From contig NC_080168.1 of the NCBI RefSeq assembly GCF_950295315.1, positions 65,791,254 to 65,855,253 of the forward strand: a stretch of 64,000 nt of DNA, given 5' to 3'. Below the pieces are notes generated by a model that worked only from the letters and a program-made list of their open reading frames with translations, did not search any database and was not told the DNA's origin. Below, piece after piece: positions 1 to 8,489 of the stretch (position 1 is its first letter; every line of letters begins with the position of its first letter). This DNA comes from Erinaceus europaeus (lineage: Eukaryota; Chordata; Mammalia; Eulipotyphla; Erinaceidae). The position numbers were made by a program, and so were the translations under genes.

Positions 1-2260
1 TGCTTTTAAAAGTCTTCCAGAAGATTGAAGACACTAGAATACTCCCTTCCAGCTTCAAAAAAGCCAACATCACTCTGATACCAAAAGCAGACAGGGACAC
101 AACCAAAAAAGAAAACTACAGACCAATATCTCTGATGAACATAGATGCTAAAATACTGAACAAAATTCTACCCAACCGGATACAGCAGTATATCAAAAAG
201 ATTGTTCATTTTGACCAAGTGGGGTTTATCCTAGGCATGCAAGGTTGGTTTAATATATGTAAATCAATCAATGTGATCCACCACATCAACAAAAGCAAGA
301 TCAAAAACCACATGGTCATATCAATAGATGCAGAGAAAGCCTTTGACAAAATACAACATCCCTTTATGATCACAACACTACAAAAAATGGGAATAGATGG
401 AAAATTCCTGAAGATAGTGGAGTCTATATATAGCAAACCTACAGCCAACATCATACTCAATGGTAAAAAACTGGAAGCATTTCTACTCAGATCAGGTACT
501 AGACAGGGCTGCCCACTACCACCATTATTATTCAACATAGTGTTGGAAGTTCTTGCCATAGCAATCAGGCAGGAGCAAGGAATTAAAGGGATACAGATTG
601 GAAGAGAAGAAGTCAAACTCTCCCTATTTGCAGATGGCATGATAGTATACACAGAAAAACCTAAGGAATCCAGCAAGAAGCTTTTGGAAATCATCAGGCA
701 ATACAGTAAGGTGTCAGGCTACAAAATTAACATTCAAAAGTCAGTGGTATTCCTCTATGCAAACACTAAGCTAGAAGAAATTGAAATCCAGAAATCAATT
801 CCTTTTACTATAGCAACTAAAACAATCAAATATCTGGAGTAAACCTAACCAAAGAAGTAAAAGACTTGTATACTAAAAATTATGACTCACTACTCAAGGA
901 AATTGAAAAAGACACAAAGAAGTGGAAAGATAGTCCATGTTCATGGGTTGGTAGAATTAACATCATCAAAATGAATATACCACCCAGAGCCATCTACAAA
1001 TTTAATGCTATCCCCATCAAGATCCCAAGCACATTTTTTAGAAGAATAGAACAAATGCTACAAATGTTTATCTGGAACCAGAAAAGACCTAGAATTGCCA
1101 AAACAATCTTGAGAAAAAAGAACAGAACCGGAGGCATCACACTCCCAGACCTCAAATTGTATTATAGGGCCATTGTCATCAAAACTGCTTGGTACTGGAA
1201 CATGAATAGACACACTGACCCGTGGAATAGAATTGAGAGCCCAGAAGTGCGCCCCCACACCTATGGACATCTAATCTTTGACAAAGGTGCCCAGACTATT
1301 AAATGGGGAAGGCAGAGTCTCTTCAACAAATGGTGTTGGAAACAATGGGTTGAAACATGCAGAAGAATGAAACTGAACCACTGTATTTCACCAAATGCAA
1401 AAGTAAATTCCAAGTGAATCAAGGACTTGAATGTTAGACCACAAACTATCAGATACTTAGAAGAAAATATTGGCAGAACTCTTTTCCGCATACATTTCAA
1501 AGACATCTTCAATGAAACAAATCCAATTACAAAGAAGACTAAGGCAAGTATAATCCTATGGGACTACATCAAATTAAAAAGCTTCACAGCAAAAGAAACC
1601 ACTACCCAAACCAAGAGACTCCTCACAGAATGGGAGAAGATCTTTACATGCCATACATCAGACAAGCGTTTAATAACCAACATATATAAAGAGCTTGCCA
1701 AACTCAACAACAAGACAACAAATAACCCCATCCAAAAATGGGGGGAGGACATGGACAGAATAGTCACCACAGAAGAGATCCAAAAAGGCTGAGAAACACA
1801 TGAAAAAATGCTCCAAGTCTCTGATTGTCAGAGAAATGCAAATAAAGACAACAACGAGATACCACTTCACTCCTGTGAAAATGTCATACATCAGAAAAGG
1901 TAACAGCAGCAAATGCTGGAGAGGGTGTGGGGTCAAAGGAACCCTCCTACACTGCTGGTGGGAATGTAAATTGGTCCAACCTCTGTGGAGAACAGTCTGG
2001 AGAACTCTCAGAAGGCTAGAAATGGACCTACCCTATGATCCTGCAATTCCTCTCCTGGGGATATATCCTAAGGAACCCAACAAACCCATCCAAAAAGATC
2101 TGTGTACACATATGTTCTTGGCAGCACAATTTGTAATAGCCAAAACCTGGAAGCAACCTAGGTGTCCAACAACAGATGAGTGACTGAGCAAGTTGTGGTA
2201 TATATACACAATGGAATACTACTCAGCTGTAAAAAATGGTGACTTCACCATTTTCAGCCG
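1..2260 (+). pseudogene. L1 ORF2p (reverse transcriptase to C-terminus), broken
   Basis: ORF2p would nick target DNA and reverse-transcribe L1 RNA. Three breaks are visible. The RT frame (135-842) ends after a one-base frameshift near 835. A second frame runs 866-1417 and ends at a stop. Further pieces lie at 1427-1792 and 1800-2183. The palm aspartate of [10 protein letters not shown] is present (about 325-345). The usual second catalytic aspartate is lost: the FADD box reads FADG, with codon GGC at 636-638. The C-terminal cysteine motif (CWRGC, then H and C) is kept at about 1916-1970. The last frame ends with a TGA after 2180 where ORF2 should continue about 25 codons. What is seen is enough to call the enzyme inactive. 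Confidence 0.93.
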
Positions 2261-2600
2261 ATCTTGGATGGACCTTGAAAAAATCATGTTGAATGAAATA
2301 AGTCAGAAACAGAAGGATGAATATGGGATGATATCACTATCAGGCAGAAGCTGAAAAACAAGATCAGAAAACAGAAGTAGAACCTGAAATGGAATTGGCA
2401 TATCTCACCAAAGTAAAAGACTCTGGGGTGGGTGTGGGTGGGTGTGGAGAATACAGGTCCAAGAAGGATTCAGAGGACCTAGTGGGGGTTGTATTTGTAT
2501 ATGGGAATCTGGGGAATGTTATGCATGTAGAAACTATTGTACTTACTGTTGAATGTAAAACATTAATTCCCCAATTAAAAAAAAAAGTACAATAAAAAAA
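1..2600 (+). mobile_element. L1 retrotransposon, 3' part (5' end outside window)
   Basis: Sense LINE-1 covering the reverse transcriptase to the 3' end. It is recognised by ORF2p motifs in order: the [12 protein letters not shown] palm motif, the GTRQGCP motif, the FAD box and the cysteine-rich C-terminus. A short 3' UTR of about 330 bases follows, ending in an A-rich tail near 2570-2605. The tail abuts a second L1 fragment directly. ORF2 is broken, so this is a dead copy. The 5' part lies left of the window. Confidence 0.95.
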
Positions 2601-2605
2601 ATAAA

Positions 2606-3065
2606 AGATTGTTCATCACGACCAAGTGGGATTTATCCCAGGAATGCAAGGCTGGTTCAACATATGTAAGTCAATCAATGTCATTCACCACATCAATAAA
2701 AGCAAAGCCAAAAACCACTATCACCATTACTCTTCAGCATAGTATTGGAAGTTCTTGCCATAGCAATCAGGCAAGAGAAGGAAATCAAAGGAATACAGAT
2801 TGGAAGCGAAGAAGTCAAGCTCTCACTATTTGCAGATGATATGATAGTATACATAGAGAAACCTAAAGAAACCAGCAGGAAACTACTGGAAGTTATTAGG
2901 CAATATAGCAAGGTATCAGGCTACAAAATCAATGTACAAAAATCAGTGGCATTTCTTTAGGCAAACACTAAATCTGAAGAAGAAGAAGAAGACAACCAGA
3001 TATCACTCCCATTCACTGTTGCAGCAAAATCAATAGAATACCTAGGAATAAAGCTGACCAAAGAA
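2606..3065 (+). mobile_element. L1 ORF2 fragment with internal deletion
   Basis: A second sense L1 piece, aligning by eye with about 200-865 of the first copy. Around 2713-2725 it jumps from the palm region to just after the GTRQGCP region, so about 200 bases are missing. The FADDMIVY box is intact (about 2830-2855). The fragment stops abruptly at 3065, where inverted retroviral integrase begins, with a short shared GTGA at the junction. It is probably the left flank of the L1 that resumes at 8490. Confidence 0.88.
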
Positions 3066-3241
3066 GTGACATCAATTTGCCAAATAGCATTAGCTTTTAA
3101 ACCTCGGGGGTTAACCCCAAGGGTCTGGATAGCGGGTGTCTTTATGAGACTTGCACAAGAAGAGCATGTAGCGAGGATATGTTTTAACTGTGGTACAGGA
3201 ACATCAGGGAATCGAGCTCGAAGGCCTTTAAGATTAACATG
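3066..3241 (-). repeat. Inverted-repeat arm A (integrase N-terminal segment, antisense)
   Basis: These 176 bases are the reverse complement of 5359-5534. By eye I count two mismatches (about 98.9% identity). Read on the minus strand the arm continues directly from RNase H (3244), so it is the natural continuation of the inverted pol block. The outer boundary is the L1 junction at 3065/3066. Confidence 0.95.
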
Positions 3242-3250
3242 GGTTAGAGA
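3066..3250 (-). pseudogene. pol: Integrase N-terminal fragment (zinc domain and start of core)
   Basis: On the minus strand, downstream of RNase H, the sequence encodes the HHCC zinc-binding domain: an H-x3-H pair at about 3248-3232 (FHSLTHVN) and the later C-x2-C (ATCSSC). It then enters the catalytic core as far as WQIDVT. It stops at the L1 junction, so the rest of the integrase is absent on this strand. A frame change separates it from RNase H. This copy keeps both zinc histidines, while the plus-strand copy starts at the second one. Confidence 0.88.
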
Positions 3251-3792
3251 ATGAAAATTAGCAGGATCAGAGACAGAGACTGGGAAAGTTCCTGTGGAGG
3301 CATGACGGTCAACTGTGGCATTCCCTCGGACAGGGAACCAGGAAGAGGGCTGTGGGAACGAAGGTGTTGAATATACAGTGGTTGGGTTCGAGAAGAGAGC
3401 ATAGAGGCGATTTGAATCAAGAGAGGGTAAAGTGGGTTGTCATCAATTTTCACATAAGAACGAGCAAGCCATGGAAGTAAGTTAACAGTATACACACTGT
3501 CAGAAAAAAGGTTGGATTCTGGTACAGCTTTTAGTGCAAGAAAAACAGCATAAAGTTCTTTGTACTGAGGGGAATTATCAGGAAGCTCAGTAAAGAGAGG
3601 TTTAGGAGATTGTTTGTCTGGGTAATATATAAGGGCAGCAGCTCCCTTTTTTCCACCATCAGTAAAGATTGTAGGAGCAGAGGGAATGGGATCTCGAGAG
3701 AAAAGTTTAGGTGCTAGTAGAGGCAGAAGAGGTAAAGAAGCTATCAATTTATTAGAAGGAAAATGGTTATCTATTTGTCCTGGAAACCCCAC
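3244..3792 (-). pseudogene. pol: Retroviral RNase H domain, degraded
   Basis: RNase H would remove the RNA strand of the RNA/DNA hybrid during reverse transcription. The minus-strand open segment has the first catalytic Asp in TIFTDGGKKGAAAL, the Glu in QYKELYAVFLAL and the second Asp in LFSDSVYTVNLL. A late RSHSPLPGSLSEG segment corresponds to the region before the last acidic residue. The usual G-N-x-x-x-D there reads G-M-P-Q-L-T, so the last acidic residue is lost or frame-damaged. A stop and a frame change separate it from RT, and another separates it from integrase. Confidence 0.9.
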
Positions 3793-3828
3793 GAAGCTTA
3801 TGGCAAAGCGGGAATGATGGCGTATAAG

Positions 3829-4990
3829 CTACTCTGTATCTGTGAGAGAAAAGGGCAGAATGATTAAATCTGGTTCTTTCCCTAAGACCTGCACAGACCT
3901 ATTTCTCCCTTGGCGAACCATGAATGCTAACGCGTCTATCTCAGTGAGGAGTCTTGGAGCTCCTCCTACTGGCGTGTGAAGCCATTCGAGAACCCCATGG
4001 TCTTGCCACAGTGCCCCTACTACTATGGGGGTGGAGTTGAAGATTAGAAGGTTTACCGGAGAGGAGGGGGGAGAATCGAACAAGGTGTATGTCCTGGAGG
4101 GCCTGGTTAACCCTTTCCAGTGCCAAGGAGGCCTCAGGAGTTAACTTACGTTTTGAAGAGGGCTGTTTGTTTCCTTTCAACAGGTCAAACAGTGGTTGCA
4201 GGCAGCTTGTGGGCAGATAGAGATAGTGCCTAAGCCAATTTAAATTTCCTAGAAAACTTTGTAAAGAAGCAAGAGTAAGGTTAGAAGGGAAGGTAACATT
4301 AGGTTTTATGGGATGAATTTGCGTTAGAGAAATCTCTGAACCTAGGAAGGATATTGGAGGGATTAGCTGTATCTTCTCAGGGGCTACATTAAGGCCGCTT
4401 TTCTTTAATGCAGGAATGAGAAAATCACGTAAGGCATAGAGATCTGTATCTGATTTTCCCCATATTAAAATATCATCTGTATAATGAAAAATATTAAGGC
4501 CCTTATGTATATATGGGACAAGGGCAGATTTAACAGCCTCCTGACAAATAGTAGGACTATTGGCCATACCCTGGGGCAGCACCACCCATTCGAATCTATC
4601 AGCAGGGCTGGCGTTATTAATAGACGGAACAGAGAAGGCAAAACGTTTACAATCTCACGGATGCAAGGGGATAGAGAAGAAACAATCTTGTATATCAATA
4701 GCTATGATTGGAATTCCCATGGGAATTGCAGAAGCAAGAGGCAAACCCCTTTGGGGGGAGCCCCAGACCTGCATGGTTTTATTTACTGCACGGAGATCTT
4801 GAAGGAGGCGCCATTTTCCCGAGCGCTTTTTAATCACAAAGACAGGAGTATTCCACGGGCTTCGAGAATGACGAATGTGTCCCAAGGACAACTGCTCTCA
4901 GACGAGCTCTTTTAAAATTTTTAGCTTATCCCTAGGTAAAGGTCACTGTTCCACCCAGACAGGCTCATTAGAAAGCCAGCTTAAGCGGGG
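3829..4990 (-). pseudogene. pol: Retroviral reverse transcriptase, multiply frameshifted
   Basis: Minus-strand RT in at least three frames. The fingers/palm piece (4891-4655) has [27 protein letters not shown] and the first catalytic Asp in AIDIQDCFF (residue 66 of that piece). After a frameshift near 4655-4662 the next piece (4585-3941) has the LPQGMANSP motif and the active-site box HYTDDILI (YTDD, about 4483-4472). A second shift near 4070-4080 leads to the connection piece (4083-3829), which ends at a stop. Upstream of 4891 an in-frame stop also interrupts the N-terminal WLSNEPVWVEQ segment. Catalytic aspartates are present but no intact frame exists. Confidence 0.92.
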
Positions 4991-5013
4991 TGTTTGGCTA
5001 CGAACAGTGGCAT

Positions 5014-5361
5014 TTAGTATTGGGGGTGCTGAATAGACCTGGTATCACGGGAACAAGTTTTACGCTCTGCAGAGGCGTCTGTGGATATCCTAACATCAAG
5101 ACATTCCAGAAGATCCCTGCCCAGTAAGTTGGTGCTAATATTAGCTACCAAAGGGCGGAAGTGTCCGGTAGAACCTTCTGGGTCTTCCCACATGAGCGAG
5201 TCTCGTGTGCAAAATGCTCTGGTCATCCCTCCTATTCCATGTAAACTGGGTCCAGGGATAAGTTCCCAATCTTGGGGAACCTCTTCTTGCCTTAAAATCG
5301 TCTTTTCTGCCCCCGTGTCAATCAAAAATTTAAAAGGAATATTGCCAATCTTTACTGTCAT
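5014..5361 (-). pseudogene. pro: Retroviral aspartic protease
   Basis: A 115-residue minus-strand open segment. The catalytic triplet lies in FLIDTGAEKTIL (residues about 12-23). A flap-like HGIGG follows at about 40, and the C-terminal NLLGRDLL (the G-R-D helix motif) at about 78. These are the three hallmarks of a retropepsin, which works as a dimer to cleave Gag-Pol. The length fits a complete protease domain. The first codon coincides with the edge of inverted-repeat arm B, so the apparent start is created by the rearrangement and not a native start; the natural upstream gag-pro region is missing. No stop lies inside the domain. Confidence 0.92.
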
Positions 5362-5534
5362 GTTAATCTTAAAGGCCTTCGAGCTCGATTCCCTGATGTT
5401 CCTGTACCACAGTTAAAACATATCCTCGCTACATGCTCTTCTTGTGCAAGTCTCATAAAGACACCTGCTATCCAGACCCTTCGGGTTAACCCCCGAGGTT
5501 TAAAAGCTAATGCTATTTGGCAAATTGATGTCAC
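5359..5534 (+). repeat. Inverted-repeat arm B (integrase N-terminal segment, sense)
   Basis: The plus-strand partner of 3066-3241: 176 bases with two visible mismatches, separated from arm A by a 2117-base loop. Its left edge falls at the ATG of the minus-strand protease and its right edge lies just past the first catalytic Asp of integrase. Near-identity of the arms contrasts with the frameshifted pol between them. Confidence 0.95.
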
Positions 5535-6204
5535 CCACATACCAAACTTTGGCAAACAAAAATATGTGTTTGTCTCAATTGATACCTTTTCTAAATTTAC
5601 GTGGGCTACAGCTCAGACAGGAGAAAGTGCTAAAAAGCTTGTAAGCCATATGCTCTCTTGTTTTGCCATTATGGGGGTCCCATTATTTTTGAAAACAGAC
5701 AATACACCTATGTTTACAAGCAAACAATTTAAAGATTTTTGTTCCCTCTGGAATATTACTCATACCATGGGCATTCCCTACAATCCACAGGGACAAGGCA
5801 TTGTCGAGAGGGCCCATCAAACTCTGAAGGCTCAACTAAATAAAGATAAAGGAGGAACATATCCCCCCAATATCCAGCTAGCAAAAGCCTTAACTACGTT
5901 AAATCTCTTTAATATTTACAATAACTCAGCCTTACCCCCTATTATTCTTCACTGGCAAACACCATCTACCCTCCCATCTATTAAGGTCAAATGGAGAGAC
6001 CCACTCGATAAAATTTGGAAAGGGCCTGACCCATTATTGACCATGGGAAGGGGTTTCGCATGCATTTTCCCTCAAAATTTCTCTAAACCTGTCTGGGTTC
6101 CTGCCCGCCATGTCCAACAATACCCGCAGGATGGCGCTGTTATTCCTGAAGAACAAGAAATACTACAAGAGGACCAGATGCAGGATACATCCCAGGACCC
6201 ATAA
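5359..6204 (+). CDS. pol: Retroviral integrase, open reading frame almost complete
   Basis: Integrase processes and joins viral DNA ends to the host chromosome. The frame is open from 5359 to the stop at 6204 (about 281 codons). Residues seen: the second zinc histidine (HVNL), the C-x2-C pair (ATCSSC), the catalytic D in WQIDVTH (codon 5527-5529), D in LKTDNTP (5698-5700) and E in GIVERAHQ (5806-5808). The D-D spacing is normal and the second pair is D-x35-E. A C-terminal SH3-like segment (VKWRDP to WVPARHV) follows. The first zinc histidine is missing because arm B starts just after it. There is no native start codon: integrase is normally cut from a polyprotein. The open frame is notable beside the ruined RT, but no intact polyprotein exists here. 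Confidence 0.9.
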   Translation, partial: HVNLKGLRARFPDVPVPQLKHILATCSSCASLIKTPAIQTLRVNPRGLKANAIWQIDVTHIPNFGKQKYVFVSIDTFSKFTWATAQTGESAKKLVSHMLSCFAIMGVPLFLKTDNTPMFTSKQFKDFCSLWNITHTMGIPYNPQGQGIVERAHQTLKAQLNKDKGGTYPPNIQLAKALTTLNLFNIYNNSALPPIILHWQTPSTLPSIKVKWRDPLDKIWKGPDPLLTMGRGFACIFPQNFSKPVWVPARHVQQYPQDGAVIPEEQEILQEDQMQDTSQDP

Positions 6205-6800
6205 TACGACATGGCAGAACCTACAAAATCTGGCTCACAGAGACCTCTCTCCTACCCTTTCCCTGTATGTCTTATGTTATAACTGGCCAGTTGTTTTTGT
6301 GAGTGAGTGTGTTGAATGACAAAAAAAACCTACAAAAAAAACCTATTTTTTTTTTTTTGCATGACCCATCTGCTTGGAGTACTCTAAAAGGTAATTGGCC
6401 TTATATAAAAATGCTGGACGCAGCCAAAGTTTCTGGAGACGTCCAGAAACATTCCAAAATTTTTTTTTCTTTCTCCCTCTTTTGAATTTTATATATAGTT
6501 TTGGTATATATGTAAGTGTTTAGTCTTAAACTGTGTGACTAATGACAGATTTAAATTTGTTTTTAAATAATGTGTTTTTATAACAAAAGTTCTTTTTCCT
6601 CCAGTTTGTTATAACTAAATGTTTATGGGTATGTCTCAAGTTTGGTAACACTAACTTAACGGTCAAAAGTGTAACCCTACAGCTACACTTTTACCAGATT
6701 AGGTAAAAATTAATTTGTTAAGGTAACTTACTATTTAGGTAAAAGTCTAAATGTTCAACGTGACTATTCATTCCCAAAACTAAACTATATAAATTTTATA

Positions 6801-6839
6801 TACAGGACACCTTTGAAGGGCCCCCAAAGGTGCCCTGTA
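6801..6839 (+). repeat. 15-bp stem-loop in the proviral 3' region
   Basis: Left arm 6801-6815 and right arm 6825-6839 are inverted repeats matching at 14 of 15 positions, with a 9-base loop that contains GGGCCC. The position between pol and the 3' LTR is where some betaretroviruses carry RNA-export structures. That role is only an inference. Confidence 0.6.
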
Positions 6840-8112
6840 AACTATCTTGTGGAAATTAATCCACAACAGATCTGGCATCAATCTGGCACTGTAAACGTTG
6901 AAATCATTGTCACGAATATGTGTTAACTCTCTAAGCAATTTGAGTCTGTTTAAAATACATATTTTAGCTAAAATTGGTCTCAAGATCCTGCAGTAGAGGC
7001 TGCTACAGGAGGTCACATTAGATGACCTTTAAATAAAATCATAAAGAGATTCTAAACCAATTATAATCATCGAGGTATCATCTATAACAAACCTATAACT
7101 TGTTACAAGTTCAAATTAACCACGAGAAGCAGATTGTTTGTGTTTCTTTCACAGGAATCCCGGAAAAACCATCTGAACCCCTGCACACCCTGACGTCACC
7201 CACTAGATGGCACGACTACCGTGGCACATCCCCCGAAACCCTAGATGTCACTCAACGCGATCTGAAGAACCTGATACACAGACTCCAAGGACAGAACTTT
7301 CTTCATGCCTGGTTACCGTTCCTGCTTCTGACCTGCTTGTCACGTGTTGGCAGTTCCAGCTAGCTATCTACAGAAAAGCAACATTCCAGCGCCTGACCTC
7401 CCTCATGCAGCGTTGCATCCCCTGCCAATTCTTCCCCTAGCCATCTACTTCGGACTGAGACTTGTATCGGACTTTCTGACATACCCTATATACATTTTAC
7501 ACAATTTTGAAGCAGCTTATTTCCCTTCACGCTGCTGGTTTTTCATAGACTGATCCTGAGTAATTCATAGACTTTACAGACTGTTGCCTTGAGGACTATA
7601 CAATGCCAAATAGCCCCTCTGTTTGGTGGGTCATGCCTCCCGCCTCCCCCTCATTATGTACCCTTGCCCCTTTCCCCACCCAAGCAGGGAATGTTCCTTT
7701 ACACACCAATCCTTCCCTTCACACCACACTGGCTTTTACTACTCCCCTACTTGTCCCTTCCTATTTTGTTATATCATTTAGGCTTATGCCCAAAAGGTTT
7801 CTGCCCCATGATAGTCTTTTATAGACTTTGTACATCTTATGCAATTACTAGATAGAAAGATAGAAAAGATGTAGAGATATTGTGAAGAGATGGTTGAGCA
7901 GGCTGCGCTTAAACCTATGAGATGAGTCTCTCCAGGTAAGTCTCTCTCTCTAAAGAGGGGTTGAGCACAGGAGGACGCATAAATCTCACAAGGTTCGCAG
8001 CCATTTAAGCCTTCCCTCCTCCACAGAAAGTCCTACATCTTCCCACCTGAGCATGGCATTCCTCTAAAACATTTAAGCCTGCTCCATTCCATTTTTCTTT
8101 ACTGTGTCCATT

Positions 8113-8136
8113 TAGATATAAAGGGATAGGAGGAGA
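8113..8136 (+). promoter_or_regulatory. Polypurine tract before the 3' LTR
   Basis: A purine-rich run (AAAGGGATAGGAGGAGA, ending at 8136) directly before the TGTTG start of the LTR. This is the expected primer site for plus-strand DNA synthesis. Its position supports the LTR start at 8137. Confidence 0.75.
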
Positions 8137-8474
8137 TGTTGCTGAGGAGTTATTCTGGTGCAGTCTCCGCCCCCAGGTTTTTCTATGCCCCGCAAAATCC
8201 TAGAGTGCCCCCTTTCAACCAATCCTGGCCCTACACGGCACCCCTGGTTGTCGCCCAATAAAAAGCCCCCTCACCCCTCCCCTCTCTCTCTCTGGGCTCT
8301 CAGCTCTCCCTCTCTGAGCTCTCGCTCCCTGCTCTCCCCCGTGGTCAGGTAGTGGGGACGGCCATTGCCGGCTGGCTCCACGTGGTCTGAACCAAACCCC
8401 CCCATCCTATAATAAAGATTTGTGTACCCCTTTGCTCTGGACATCCGCTCTCTTCTCCGCGGTGCAGCCCGACA
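8137..8474 (+). repeat. Proviral 3' LTR (about 338 bp)
   Basis: Starts TGTTG after the polypurine tract and ends CCGACA. Inside are a TATA-like AATAAAAAG (about 8257-8265), a CT-rich run, and an AATAAA polyadenylation signal (8411-8416) followed by a segment very similar to the end of the solo LTR at 58851-59283 (shared AATAAAGATTTGTGT and GTGCAGCCC). The two belong to related families. The matching 5' LTR is absent, so no target duplication can be checked. Confidence 0.85.
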
Positions 8475-8489
8475 CAAGACCACCACAAC

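Larger units (their letters stand above)
6205..8136 (+). other. Provirus region between integrase and 3' LTR; no recognisable env
   Basis: About 1.9 kb where env would lie. I see no signal peptide, surface/transmembrane cleavage site or fusion-peptide-like segment in any long frame. Short open frames at 7100-7363 and 7589-7855 are not recognised. A good splice-acceptor-like site (T-rich tract, then ACAG at 7151-7154) lies at the head of one of them. A strong hairpin lies at 6801-6839. Either env was deleted or this was an env-less lineage; the sequence alone does not decide. Confidence 0.6.
3066..8474. mobile_element. Rearranged class II (betaretrovirus-like) endogenous retrovirus
   Basis: Parts recognised: on the minus strand protease (5361-5014), reverse transcriptase (about 4990-3829), RNase H (3792-3244) and the integrase N-terminus (3250-3066); on the plus strand integrase (5359-6204), a non-coding or decayed stretch, a polypurine tract and a 3' LTR (8137-8474). 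There is no 5' LTR, gag or clear env. The class II assignment rests on the style of the integrase and protease motifs and on 6-bp target duplications at related LTRs in the window; it is an inference. The left end joins L1 with microhomology and the right end is followed by L1. The insertion therefore sits in an L1 that lost about 300 bp on the left side. Confidence 0.9.

Noticed and set aside
3066..3254. Plus-strand frame reading ...CFNCGTGTSGNRARR, like a retroviral zinc knuckle
   Set aside because: It is the antisense of the integrase zinc domain; it lacks the knuckle histidine and final cysteine, and the sense reading explains the sequence fully.
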